64,000 nucleotides of DNA from Anaspis maculata (GCA_949128115.1 OX421967.1:61516855-61580854); one strand, 5' to 3'; positions 1-11,257 are shown, numbered from the stretch's first letter. A program made the numbers and translations. Notes: a model not told the origin generated them from the sequence alone.

Positions 1-1130
1 CCAACGCGCAAAATGGAAGGTCTTGAAGAGAAAGGACGTGAACTTCGCAATTTCATTTAGGTAATTCACCAGTCGAATAAAGCATAATATTCTCCTATCG
101 TGTAATGCCATTACTCATTCGAATTTTTCACGACACTCGTCAAGGCTTGCCTTAGTAAACTGCCATCTTCTTGAATAATAGCAATCATTACACGCAAGTC
201 GAATAATATACAGATTTTTCAATTGCTCACATCCGAAGATTATTTACCAACGCATAAAATGGAAGGTCTTGAGGAGAAAGGACGTAAACTTCGCAATTTC
301 ATTCGGATTCTTCACCAGTTGAATAAAGCATAATACTCTCCTATCGTGTAATGACCATTACTCATTCGAATTCTTCACGCCACTCGCCAAGGCTTGACTT
401 AGTAAACTGTCATCTTTTTGAATAATAGCAATCATTACATGGTAGTTGAATAATATACAGATTTTTCAATTATTGCTCACATCCAAAGATTATTTACCAA
501 CGCATAAAGTGGAAGGTCTTGAGGAGAAAGAACGTGAACTTCGCAATTTCATTCGGATAATTCACCAGTCGAATAAAGCATAATATTCTCCTATCGTGTA
601 ATGCCATTACTCATTCGAATTTTTCACGACACTCGTCAAGGCTTGCCTTAGTAAACTGCCATCTTCTTGAATAATAGCAATCATTACACGCAAGTCGAAT
701 AATATACAGATTTTTCAATTGCTCACATCCGAAGATTATTTACCAACGCATAAAATGGAAGGTCTTGAGGAGAAATAACGTAAACTTTGCAATTTCATTC
801 GGATAATTCACCAGTTGAAAAAAGCATAATATCTTCCTATCGTGTAATGGCCATTACTCATTCGAATTCTTAACGACTCTCGCCAAGGCTTGCTTTAGTA
901 CACTGCCATCTTCTTGAATAATAGCAATCATTACACGCTAGTTGAATAATATACAGATTTTTCATTTATGCACATTGGAGAATACTATACTAGCTGGATG
1001 AAGCGTAGCATTCTGCTCTCTTGTAATGGCCATTACTCATTCAGATGCTTCACGACACTTGTCAAGGCTCTGTCAGCAAACTGCATCCTTTTGGGTAATG
1101 GCAACCATTACACGCTAGGTTGAATAATAT
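1..1130. repeat. 246-bp tandem satellite, four copies plus a diverged fifth
   Basis: Copies start at 1, 247, 497 and 743, each opening with ccaacgc(a/g)(c/t)aaa(a/g)tgg and containing a TCGTGTAATG(g)CCATTACTC box and an ATTATTTACC end. A degenerate fifth copy occupies about 961-1130. Copies 1 and 3 share details (attttt-cacgacactcgtc, gcaagtcgaat) while 2 and 4 share others (attctt, ccagttgaa), so the array is an A-B-A-B dimer of about 495 bp. No coding potential is seen. It lies 3' of the 1297-1230 exon on the minus strand, so it is probably in the next intron of that gene. Confidence 0.9.
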
Positions 1131-1229
1131 ACTCTTATTCCTGTGCCTTGTCATAATTGCACTAGGGTCATCGCTATCGAAACCTTAGCTTCCACTATAG
1201 CTACTAACTATTTATAGCTGGATACTCAC

Positions 1230-1297
1230 TTTCTTTGTATTGTAGAACGCTCGTGTGCTTTTCGTGGATGGCCATGCACCGGTAGCAGTCCTCGTTC
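1230..1297 (-). CDS. Internal coding exon (68 bp) of a secreted Cys-rich protein gene
   Basis: On the minus strand a pyrimidine-rich acceptor (GACTTTTGCAG) ends at 1298 and a donor (AAA|GTGAGTATCC) begins at 1229. The exon reads NEDCYRCMAIHEKH then TSVLQYKE. Its first base completes the AA left over at the end of the exon at 5619-5478 to a Lys codon, and the frame then stays open; one base is left for the next exon, which must lie left of the window. The CYRC and IHEKHxxVLQYKE strings match my memory of the second half of the DUF7044-type domain in insect extracellular proteins of unknown function. The frame also stays open upstream into the intron (to about 1425), but the splice site, phase and domain fit favour the 68-bp exon. 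The function is unknown; the family assignment is from memory. Confidence 0.8.
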
Positions 1298-1547
1298 CTG
1301 CAAAAGTCACATTTTGTTAAATTGGATGCAGTTCCGGTACGATTGCTATTGCAAGTCTTTCTCGGGGCGATATCGGGAAATTGAAAAGTCTGTGTGTTTT
1401 GTTTCGTAATTTTCCAGCGGCGCAAATGAAGTGAGTTTCCCGGTACGCGGGCAATTTTATTTGATCCGGAATGAGTTCATCAAACTCGGCACACTTTCAG
1501 TTCGGCATGAATTCATATATCATCGCACAAGAGTGCCTACCAAAGAA

Positions 1548-3300
1548 ACAGTTGAAAAAAGGTTAAAAGTGCTTTGACGAGAGATTTTCTTACGCCAGTC
1601 AAAGCTAATTGGGGAAGAATCTCCAAGGTTTCTCACCGATTCATTACGGATATCTCACAGAAGTTCTCATGAAATAATTCTCACGCAATGAGAGCGATTG
1701 TCCCAGAAAAACAGTTTGATTTTGTTGAAAAAGTTTTTCCAGCAAGACTTTTCTTAGCTTTTGGATAAGCAGTTTTCGAAGTTTCTCATCAATTCATTTG
1801 AAGTATTTCTCACGATTTTTTCAAAAAAATTTGCACGCAGTCCTGCTAGAGACTAATTATTCCGAAGAAACAGTTTGAAAATGTTCGCAGTGTCTTTAGC
1901 GAGAGTTGTCTTAGGCCACTAAAAGCTCGTTGGAGAAGAATCTCGAAGATTTCTCACCGATCCACTGAGAATATCTCACGGAAGTTCTTGTGGGATATTT
2001 CTTACGCAATGAGAAAAACTATCTCAAAGAAACAGTTCAATTTTGTTGAAAAAGTGTCTTCAGCGGAAGTTCTCTCAGTTTTTGGAGGATAATTTCCAAG
2101 GCTTCTCATCGATTCGATCAGAGTATTTCTCAGAGCTTTCTCAAAAAAATTCTCACGCAATGCTGCATAGGACTACTTATACCAAAAAAACAGTTTGAAG
2201 ATGTTCGCAGTGTCTTAAGCGAAGGTCTTCTTAAGCCAGTCAAAACTTATTGGGAAAGAGTCTCCAAGATTTCTCACTAATTTACTAAGAGCATGTCACA
2301 GAAGTTCTCGCGAAATAATTCTCACGCAACGAGAGTAGCTATCCTGGAGAAACAGTTCAATTTTGTTGAAAAAGTGTCTTCAGCGGAAGTTTTCTCAGTT
2401 TTTGAAGAGCAATTTTCAAAGTTTCCCATCGATTTAATCGGAGTATTATTTACGGATTTCTCAAAAAAATTCTCACGCAATCCTGCAAGAGACTACTTAT
2501 CTCAAAGGAACAGTTTGAAGATGTTCGCAGTGTCCTTAGCGAGAGTTGTCTTAGGCCACTCAAAGCTCATTGGGGAAGAATCTCGAAGATTTCTCACCGA
2601 TTCACTGGGAATATCTCACGAAAGTTCTTGTGAGATATTTCTCAGGCAATGAGAAAAACTATCTCAAAAGAACAGTTCAATTTAGTTGAAAAAGTGTCTT
2701 CAGCGAAAGTTTTCTCAGTTTTTGAAAAATAATTTTCAAAGTTTCTTATCGATTCGATCAAAGTTTTTCTCAATGTTTTCTCAAAAAAATTCTCACGCAA
2801 TGCTGCAAAGGACCATTTATACCAAAGAAAACAGTTTGAAGGTGTTCGCAGTGTCTTAAGCGAAGGTCTCCTTGGGCCAGTCAAAACTTATTGGGGAAGA
2901 ATCTCCAAGATTTCTCACTAATTCACTAAGAGCATGTCACAGAAATTCTCGCGAAATAATTCTCACGCAATGAGAGTAGCTATCCTGGAGAAACAGTTCA
3001 ATTTTGTTAAAAAAGTGTCTTCAGCGAAAGTTTTCTCAGTTTTTGAAGAATAATTTTCAAGGTTTCTTATCGACTCGATCAGAGTATTCCTCAGGGCTTT
3101 CTCAAAAAAATTCTCACGCAATCTTGCAAAAGACCACTTATCTCAAAAGAACAGTTTGAAGATGTTCGCAATGTTTTTAGCGAGAATTGTCTTAGGCCAG
3201 TCAAAGCTCATCGAGGAAGAATCTTGAAGATTTTTCACCGATTCACTTGGAATACCATCACAAAAGTTCTCGCGAAATGATTCTCACACAATGAGAAAAT
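1548..3300 (+). repeat. 160/320/640-bp hierarchical satellite, forward arm
   Basis: The basic unit is about 160 bp, each starting near AAACAGTT and ending near TTCTCACGCAATG. Two unit types alternate: one follows with CAATTTTGTTGAAAAAGTG, the other with TGAAGATGTTCGCAGTG. The second type recurs at about 1872, 2191, 2511, 2832 and 3151 (320-bp steps). It alternates again between GAGAGTTGTCTTAGG and CGAAGGTCTTCTT variants, giving a 640-bp higher-order period. Short open frames here are incidental. Confidence 0.9.
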
Positions 3301-5450
3301 TTTTCCTTCTTCAAAAAGCTTTGAATGGCATAAGAAAACTCTTGTTGGAGACACTTTCAACATCTTCAAATTGTTTCTTCAAGATAAAAACAGTCGAGGA
3401 GCATTGCGTGAGAACTATTTCGCAAAAACATGGTGTGGAATATTCTTAGTGAATCGGTGAGAAATGTTGAAAGTTTACTTTCCCAAAAAGCTTTGACTGG
3501 CGTGAGAGAACTCTTGCAAAAGACACACTCGACAACGTCAAAGTCTTGTTTTAAAAGGAGTAGTTTTATGCGGAAATGCGTGAGAATAGTTTTGCGGGAG
3601 CGTCCAGCAAAATACTCTTAGTGAATTAGTGAGAAATCGTGAGTATTGTGTACTTCAAAGAGTTTCGAATGGCACGAGAAAAACTCTTGTAAAGACACCT
3701 TCAAAATCATCAAATTACTGTTTTGAAATAAGTACTTCTATGCGGGAATGCGTGAGATATATTTCGCGAGAATGAGGTGAGAAATATCCTAGTATATCGT
3801 GAGAATTGCTGATGATTACTTTACAAAAAGCTTTGAATGGACTGTGAAATAAATACTTTGTTGAAGACACCATCAAAATCATTGAACTGCTATTTTGAAA
3901 TAAGTACTTTCACGGAGATATTCGTGAGAATTATTAGGCGACAATGTAGTGCAGATATCTTCAGTAAATCGGTGAGAAATCTGGGAAGTTGCCACTCTAA
4001 AAAGCTTCGACTAATCTGGGAAAACTCTCGTTAGAAACACTTTTAAAAATCTGAAGAGTTGCTTCTTCAAACAGGTTCGATAGGTGTGGGCAAACTATCG
4101 TTGAAGACACTTTTAACATTAACTAACTGTATTGTTGCATGAGGTGTTCTTATGCGGGAATGCGTGAGAATTATTCCACGACAACAAAGTGCAAAATATT
4201 TCTAGTAAATCGTAGAGAAATCTGGAAAGTTGCCGTTCTAAAAAGCTTAGACTAGTCTGAGAAAACTCTCGTCAGGAACACTTTCAACAACGGAATCGTA
4301 CTGCTTTTTTGAAATTGAGTACTCTAAATGGAAAATACGTGAGAATCATTTCGCGACCATGTAGTGAGAAACCAGGAAAGATGCTTCTTCAAACAGCTTC
4401 GGATAATCTGGGCAAACTATCGCTGGAGACACTTTTGACATCAACCAACTGTTTTGTTGCATCAAGTAGTCTTGTGCGGGAATGCGTGAGAATTATTTCA
4501 CGACAACGTAGAGCGGAATATTTCTAGTAAATTGGTGATGAATCTGAGAAGTTGCCCTTCTAAAAAGCTTCGACTAGTCTGAGAAAACTCGTTGGGAACA
4601 CTTTCAACAACGTAATCATACTGTTTCTTTGGAATGTGTATTATACATACGTGAGAATTATTTCGCTACTATGTGGTGAGAAACCTGGAGAGATGCTCTT
4701 TCAAAAAGCTTCGACAAGTCCGGGCAAACTATCGTTGGAGATATTTTGAACATCAATCAACTGTAGCATTAGGTGGTCTTATGCGGGAGTGCGTGAGAAT
4801 TATTTCACGACTATGTGGTGAGAAACCTGGAGAGATGCTCTTTCAAAAAGCTTCGACAAGTCCGGGCAAACTATCGTTGGAGACATTTTGAACATCAATC
4901 AACTGTAGCATCAGGTGGTCTTATGCGGGAATGCGTGAGAATTATTTCACGACAACGTAGTGCGAGATATTTCCAGTGAATCAGTGAGAGATCCGGAAAG
5001 TTGCCGTTCTAAAAAGCTTCGACTTGTCTGATGAAACTCTCGTTAGGAACACTTTCAACAACGGAATCGTACTGTTTCTTTGAAATGAGTACTCTGATTG
5101 GAAAGTACGTGAGAATCATTTGGCGACCATGTAGTGAGAAATCTTGGCAAACCATCATTGAAGACACTTTCAACATCAACTAACTGTTTTGTTACATTAG
5201 GTGGTCTCATGCGGGAATGCGTGAGAATTATTTCACGACAACGTAGTGAGAAATATTTCTAGTAAATCGGTGAGAAATCTGGAAAGTTGCCATTCTAAAA
5301 AGCTTTGACTAGTCTAATAAAACTCGTTAGGAACACTTTCAACAACGTAATCATACTGTTTCATTGAAATAAGTACTCCAATTGGAAAACACGTGAGAAT
5401 CATTTCGCGACCATGTAGTGAGAAACCTGGAAAGATGCATCTTCAAACAG
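3301..5450 (-). repeat. Same satellite, inverted arm
   Basis: From about 3301 the same sequence blocks appear as reverse complements: GCGTGAGAATTATTTC against GAAATAATTCTCACGC, GAATCGGTGAGAAAT against ATTTCTCACCGATTC, and GAAGACACTTTCAAC against GTTGAAAAAGTGTCTTC. Units with GCGTGAG are at 4162, 4484, 4791, 4933 and 5219, so the period is about 300-320 bp with one half-step. It is more diverged than the forward arm. It stops abruptly at about 5450, about 30 bp from the splice donor of the exon at 5619-5478. Confidence 0.85.
4651..4934. repeat. Near-identical 142-bp tandem duplication inside the satellite
   Basis: 4651-4792 and 4793-4934 are almost the same sequence (both contain GGTGAGAAACCTGGAGAGATG and AGTCCGGGCAAACTATCG). 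They are much more alike than neighbouring units, so this is a recent unequal-exchange or slippage event. Confidence 0.85.
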
Positions 5451-5477
5451 CTTTTTTTTCTATACACAAATACTCAC

Positions 5478-5619
5478 TTGTCATACAGAAGGTATTTGTC
5501 GTCCTTTTTTTCGTAGCACTCTCCCTTCTTCTCGATGTGTGTCGAATTGATGCGGAGGAGATTCGTCTCGCCGCTGAGAAACCACCGGCCTTGCCACGAC
5601 TTTTTGAATTCGCATCCAC
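5478..5619 (-). CDS. Internal coding exon (142 bp) of a secreted Cys/Trp-rich protein gene
   Basis: On the minus strand the acceptor TTTTTGTTTTCAG ends at 5620 and the donor ATGACAA|GTGAGTATTTG begins at 5477. After two bases completing a split codon, the frame reads GCEFKKSWQGRWFLSG, then ETNLLRINSTHIEKKGEC and YEKKDDKYLLYD (46 residues), leaving AA for the next exon. The pattern C-x6-W-x-G-x-WF-x-SG...KG-x-C is typical of the arthropod DUF7044-type domain as I remember it, and the next exon (1297-1230) continues it in phase. The Cys spacing and lack of charged-repeat bias suggest an extracellular, disulfide-bonded module. The other two frames are open by chance. The signal-peptide exon should lie further right on the minus strand, but I could not find one. 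The function is unknown. Confidence 0.87.
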
Positions 5620-5689
5620 CTGAAAACAAAAATCAAAATGTGAGAAAACATTCGTGAAATCAAGCAGAAAAGACAAGAAAAAAAAAGAA

Positions 5690-8600
5690 CTTGGTTGAAG
5701 TTAGTTTGGTTCTAGCTAACGTGTAATCATCTTTAGCTAAGCTAACTCTTCTGTGGCCAAATCAGCTCGTTTCTGATTGAATGTGTCAACTCAACTGAGA
5801 GCTCAGTTTCAGCTTAGTTGGTTCAACTCTAGCTGAACTATCTCAGCTTTTGATAGATTAGCTCGAGCTGGAGTCTGCTTAGCTTTGACTGAAGTTAGCT
5901 CCATTTTGGATTAAATCAGCTTTCACTGGCAGCAATTAGCAGTTTCAGCTCAGTTTAGCTCAACTAAGTTCAGATTTAGCTCAACTAAGTTTAGTTCTAG
6001 CTCAAATCAGCCCAACTCAGTCTAGTTCTAGCTCGACATAGCTGAATTCAGTTCAACTCGCACTTAACTTAGCTAAGTTCTAGCTCGCATTAGTTCAGTT
6101 ATACTTCAATTTAGCTTAGCTATGGCAAATTCAGCTGAATTCTAGCTCAGTTAGACTCAGTTCTGATCCAGTTATATTCCAGTTCAGTTCTTTTTTCGGC
6201 TCAATTATTCAAACTTAGCTCAACGTAACACTGAATGCTTAGTTGAGCTCTGGCTCGAATGAGCTCAACTTAGCCCAGTTTTAGCTTGACATAGCTAAAT
6301 TCAGCTCAACTCGGACTTAACCTAGCTGAGTTCTAGCTCGCCTGAGTTCAGTTCTACTTCGATTTAGCTTAGCTATAGCTAGTTCGGCTGAATTCAAGCT
6401 CAGTTAGACTCAGTTCTGATCCAGTTATATTTTGGTTCATTTCTTTTTTTGGCCCATTTGTTCAAACTTAGCTCAACGTGAGACTGAATGCTTGATTCAG
6501 CTCTAGCTCAAATGAGCTCAACTTAGCCCTAGTTTTAGCTCGACATAGCTGAATTCAGCTCAACTCGGACTTAACCTAGCTAAGTTCTAGCTCGCCTTAG
6601 TTCAGTTCTTTTTTGGCTCATTTATTCAAACTTAGCTCAACGTGAGACTGAATGCTCTAAGTTTAGCTCTAGCTCAAATGAGCTAATCTTAGGCCAGTTT
6701 TAGCTCGACATAGCTGAATTCAGCTCAACTCGGACTTAACCTAGCTGAGTTCTAGCTCGCCTTAGTTCAGTTCAACTTCGATTTAGCTTAGCTATAGCAA
6801 GTTCGGCTTAATTCTAGCTCAGTAAGACTCAGTTCTGATCCAGTTATATTTTAGTTCAGTTCTTTTTTTGGCTCATTTGTTCAAACTCAGCTCAACGTGA
6901 GACTGGATACTCAGTTCAGCTCTAGCTCGAATAAGTTCAACTTAGCCCAGTTTTAGCTTGACATAGCTGATTTCAGTTCAACTCGGACTCAACCTAGCTA
7001 AGTTCTAGCTCAACTTAGTACAGTTCTACTTCGACTTAGCTTAGCTATAGCAAGTTCGGCTGAATTCTAGCTCAGTTAGACTCAGTTCTGATCCAGTTAT
7101 ATTTCAGTTCAGTTTTTTTTATGGCTCATTTGTTCAAACTCAGCTCAACGTGAGACTGAATGCTTAGTTCAGCTCTAGGTCAAATGAGCTCAACTTCGCC
7201 CAGATTTAGCTTGATATAGCTGAATTTAGCTCAACTCGGACTTAACCCAGCTAAGTTCTAGCTCGCCTCAGTTCAGTTCTACTTCGATTTAGCTTAGCTA
7301 TAGCAAGTTAGGCTGAATTCTAGCCCAGTTGGACTCAGTTCTGATCCAGTTATATTTTACTTAAGTTCTTTTTTTGGCTCATTTGTTCAGTTTTAGCTCA
7401 ACGTGAGACTGAATGTTCAGTTCAGCTCTAGCTCAAATGAGCTCAACCTAGCCCAGTTTGAGCTTGACATAGCTGAATTCAGCTTAACTTGGACTTGACC
7501 TAGCTAAGTTCTAGCTCGCCTTGGTTCTGTTCTACTTCGATTTAGCTTAGCTATAGCAAGTTTGGCTGAATTCGAGCTCAGTTAGACTCAGTTCTGATCC
7601 AGTTATATTTCAGTTCAGTTCTTTTCATGTCTCATTTGTTCAAACTTAGCTCAACGTGAGACTGAATGCTCTAAGTTTAGCTCTAGCTCAAATGAGCTAA
7701 TCTTAGGCCAGTTTTTGCTCGACATATAGCTAAATTCAGCTCAACTCGGACTTAACCTAGCTGAGTTCTAGCTCGCCTTAGTTCAGTTCAACTTCGATCT
7801 AGCTTAGCTATAGCAAGTTCGGCTTAATTCTAGCTCAGTAAGACTCAGTTCTGATCCAGTTATATTTCAGTTCAGTTTCTTTTTTTTTTGGCTCATTTGT
7901 TCAAACTTACTCAACGTGAAACTGAATGCTTAGTTCAGCTCTTGCTCAAATGAGCTTAACAAAGCCCAGTTTTAGCTTGACATAGCTGAATTCAGCTCAA
8001 TTCGGACTTGACCTAGCTAAGTTCTAGCTCACCTTAGTTCTGTTCTACTTCGATTTAGCTTAGCTATAGCAAGTTTGGCTAAATTATAGCTCAGTAAGAC
8101 TCAGTTCTGACCCAGTTATATCACAGTTCAGTTCTTTTTTTGGCTCATTTGTTCAAACTTAGCTCAACGTGAGACTGAATGCTAAGTTTAGCTCTAGCTC
8201 AAATTAGCTCAACTTAGCCAAGTTTTAGCTTGACATAACTGAGTTCACCTCAATTCTGACTCAACCTAGCTTAGTTATAGCTCAACTCAACTGAGTTATA
8301 GCTCGACTAAGATTAGTTTCACTTCGATCTATCACAGTGATAGCAAGTTTAGCTCAATTCTAGCTCAGTCAAGCTTAACTTTGGTTATGTTATATCTCAG
8401 TTTTGTTCTTTCGTTTGGCTCAGTTCTAGCTAAGCTCCAGCTTAACTAAGTTCAGATCCAGCTCAACTAAGTTTAGCTCTAATGCAAATTAGCTCAACTT
8501 AGCCCAGTTTTAGCTCGATATAGATAACTTTAGCTTAATTCTGACTCAAACTAGATTAGTTCTAGCTCGACTTAGATCAGTTCTACTCCAATTTAGCTCA

Positions 8601-10015
8601 GCTTTAGCAAGTTCAGCTCAATTCTGGCTCATTCAAGCTCAGTTTTGGCTTAGTTATATCTTAGTTTAGTTCTTTTTTGACTCATTCATTCAGCTTCAGC
8701 TCAACATGAGACTGAATGAGCAGTGTAAGTTGACGCTTCGCTCAGTTCTAGCTCAGCTCCAGTTTAATTGAGTTCAGATCTAGCTTGAATTAGCTTAACT
8801 CAGCCCAGTTTCGGCTTGACATAGCTAAGTTCAGCTTAATTCTGACTCAACCTAGCTCAGTTCTAGCTCGACTCAGCCAAGTTATAAATCGATTCAGATT
8901 AGCTCTACTTCGATTTGTCCCAGTTATAGCAAATTTAGCTCAATTCTAGCTCAGTTGAGCTCAATTCTGGTTTCATTATATCTCAGTTCAGTTCTTTTAG
9001 GCTAATTTGTTCAGTTTGAGCTCAACGTGACACTAAATAAGCAGTGTAAGTTGACGTTTAGCTCTGTTCTAGCTCAGCTCCAGCTCAACTGAGTTCAGAT
9101 CTAGCTCAACTGAGTTTAGCTCCAGTCCAAAAGAGCTCAACTAATTTTAGGTTAATAAGCTCAGTTCTGGTTCAGTTTCACCTCAGTTTAGTTCTTTTTC
9201 GGCTCAATTGTTCAGTTTCGGCTCAACGTGAGACTGAATAAGCAGTGTAAGTTGACGCTTTGCTCAGTTCTAGCTCAGCTCTAGCTCGACTAAGTTCAGA
9301 TCTAGCTCAACTGAGTTCAGCTCCATTCCAAATTGGCTCAACTAAGCTCAGTTTTAGCTCAACATAGCCAAGTTCAGCCCAATTTAGACTCAACCTGTCT
9401 CAGTTCTAGCTTGACTCACATCAGTTCTTCTTTGATTCAGCTCAGCTATAGCAAGTTTAGCTCAATTTCAGCTTATGAGGCTCAGTTCTGGTTTAGTTAT
9501 ACCTCAGTTCAGTTTCTTTTTTGGCATATTTGTTCAGGTTCGGCTCAACGTGAGACTGAACAAGCAGTGTAAGTCGATGCTTTGCTCAGTTCTAGCTTAG
9601 CTCGACTAAGTTAAGTTATAGCTCGACTCAGATTAGTTCTATTTCGATTTAGCTCAGTTATAGCAAGTTTAGCTCTATTCTAGCTTAGTTAAGTTCAATT
9701 GTGGTTTTAATATATCAGTTCACTTTTTTTTTGGCTCATTTGTCTAGTTTTAGCTCAACTTGAGACTAAATGAGCGTTGCAAGTTGACGCTTCGCTCAGT
9801 TCTAGCTCGACATAGCTAGGTTCAGCTCAGTTCTGACTCAACCCAGCTCAGTTCTAGCTCGGCTCAGCCAAGTTCCAGCTCGACTCAGATCAGTTCTTCT
9901 TTGATTTGGCTCAGCTGTAGTAAGTTTAGCTCAATTCTAGCTCAGTTAAGCTCAGTTTTGGTTTAGTTATATCTTAGTTTAGTTATTTCTTTTGCTCATT
10001 TGTTCAGCTTCAGCT
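5690..10015 (+). repeat. AGCT-rich satellite, 253-bp period, forward orientation
   Basis: A conserved box, GGCTCATTTGTTCAAACTTAG followed by CTCAACGTGAGACTGAATGC, recurs with CAACG at 6221, 6474, 6639, 6893, 7146, 7399, 7652, 7912, 8165, 8702, 9023, 9224, 9546, 9756 and 10016. Most steps are 253-260 bp, with later steps of 200-320. The rest of each unit is a loose run of 10-12-bp words around AGCTCAGTTCTAGCTC, so AGCT (AluI) sites are extremely dense. The units are most regular from 6.2 to 8.2 kb. Not coding. Confidence 0.92.
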
Positions 10016-10261
10016 CAACGTGAGACTGAATGAGAAGTGTAATGATCGGTTACTGCTGCCAATTCAATTGGTCACTGCGCAAAAGTGAGTGTTTTAGTGG
10101 TGTTAGCAGGTGTATAGGTACACTTCGTCCAATAATGAACTAGGAGTTACTTCGGAATGGAAATAATGTACATGAACATTTCAATTTTGTAGTAAGTAGC
10201 TACTTATCTGAGTAATTTAGTTTCGCAAAAAAAAACGAAATCTATTGCTTTCCTGTCCTTG
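10016..10261 (+). repeat. Left arm of an inverted repeat at the end of the AGCT array
   Basis: This 246-bp stretch is the near reverse complement of 12411-12655. Matching anchors: TGTATAGGTACACTTC at 10111 with its complement at 12545, CATGAACATTTCAATT at 10171 with 12485, and ACGAAATCTATT at 10235 with 12424. All give the same midpoint (about 11,335), so the arms align almost without gaps. It contains an AAAAAAAAACGAAATCTATT end piece that marks the array boundary. Confidence 0.9.
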
Positions 10262-11009
10262 TAACCTCCTCGAGCCGGAGAGCCGTTTCTAATATACATA
10301 ATAACGAAAATGCCAGGGCCTCCGGAAAATTCTAGTCAGGTGCATTCCGGCTCTTTATTACTTTAATAAAATCCTCTCTTCTTGAGAACGCCGGGGTTAC
10401 ACTTTTCTCCACAGCCACCATAACCGCCGTCGTGCGTCCCTTGAATTGTATACCAAACCCTCTCCGTCCTCATCCCTCTCCACATATCCCTCATTAATAC
10501 AACACAGTTGAAGAAAGCGTAAAATCCTCAAGAGTTATGTTTTAATCATAACTTCAACCCCTTTTGTGCGCCGGCGAGTATGTGTTGTTTTCATCCCTGC
10601 GTGCTTCGTCCCTGCTACTTCCCCCCCCCCCCCCTGCGCCCCGCCAAAGTCCTTTTTCCGGGAGGCATAACGTTATCAGAATGTATAACATCGCGCGGGG
10701 CTTAAATCAAAAAACCATTAATGTTTCAGGAGCACTGAAAGATATAATCTCTATTCTCTCGGGACCTGAGCGAGGAGCGAGCGGCCGGGCTCTGTGAGCT
10801 TCAAAGCAAAATATCGAAGTGTGTAGCGTAGGCTTTGCAAGAGAGAGAGTAACAAACAAACCTCTCCCCGCCGCCGCCGCCGACCGTGTCCTTGATATCC
10901 CTCTTTTGCTCCCCGAAAGTCTTTTTATCCCGTAAAACTATAATGTGCCCCGTATCAAGGTCCTATACGGCGTTCGGAGTCCTTCTGCGGCGCCACGCGA
11001 GCTTCGTGT
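10262..11009. other. Unique, GC-mixed island; no gene recognised
   Basis: Non-repetitive sequence with a run of 14 C at 10621-10634 and a (GCC)n patch near 10870. Open frames of up to 77 codons (10564-10797, plus) show no motif, splice context or codon pattern that I trust. It may be intronic or regulatory DNA. Confidence 0.6.
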
Positions 11010-11130
11010 ACTTCGAATTGCGTATACCAATGGTTTGTGATCGGTTACGGCTTCCAACTTTCTGCCATATCGATACGGTCAAAAGTTCTACGACCGCTGA
11101 TAGTTCTCCCTTGGAAATAAAATTAGATGT
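11010..11130 (-). pseudogene. Ty3/Gypsy RNase H fragment, frameshifted
   Basis: The minus strand reads KGELSAVVE, then after a frameshift RPYRYGRKLEAVTDHKPLVY. This matches the Gypsy RNase H block around TExELLAxV ... YLYGxxF...TDHKPL. The acidic residue of TDHKPL is kept, but the frame is broken and nothing of RT or integrase adjoins it. The plus-strand open frame over the same DNA (10886-11161) is its shadow. It sits where the unique island meets AGCT-type sequence. Confidence 0.75.
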
Positions 11131-11257
11131 AACGTACATTTTTTTTCAAAGAAAGAACTGAGCTGATTCAACTGCAACTAAAATGGAATCGAACTCAGCT
11201 AGAGCTCGGCTAACTGTCTAGAGCTAAGCTAGGTGAAGCGGTGCAGCTAATGACACA
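11131..11257. repeat. Small AGCT-satellite remnant
   Basis: A few AGCT-rich words (about 11155-11250, e.g. CAGCTAGAGCTCGGCTAACT) lie between the RNase H fragment and the LTR-like block. It is too short and degraded to assign a unit. Confidence 0.5.

Larger units (their letters stand above)
1298..5477 (-). other. 4,180-bp intron packed with inverted satellite
   Basis: It runs from the donor GTGAGTATTTG (5477 downward) to the acceptor ending at 1298. Apart from about 250 bp of unremarkable sequence next to the 1297 end (1298-1540), the interior is one satellite family in two opposite orientations (1548-3300 and 3301-5450). Transcription of this gene would copy both arms and could fold into a long imperfect hairpin. 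The boundaries rest on the in-phase joining of the two exons. Confidence 0.75.

Noticed and set aside
2293..2652. 119-codon frame in the 160-bp satellite
   Set aside because: Repeat-encoded; the matching frame is broken in neighbouring units.
5443..5676. The longer minus-strand open frames over the 5.5-kb exon
   Set aside because: They are in the wrong frames. The frame that fits the splice phases and the Cys/Trp domain is the third, which is shorter.
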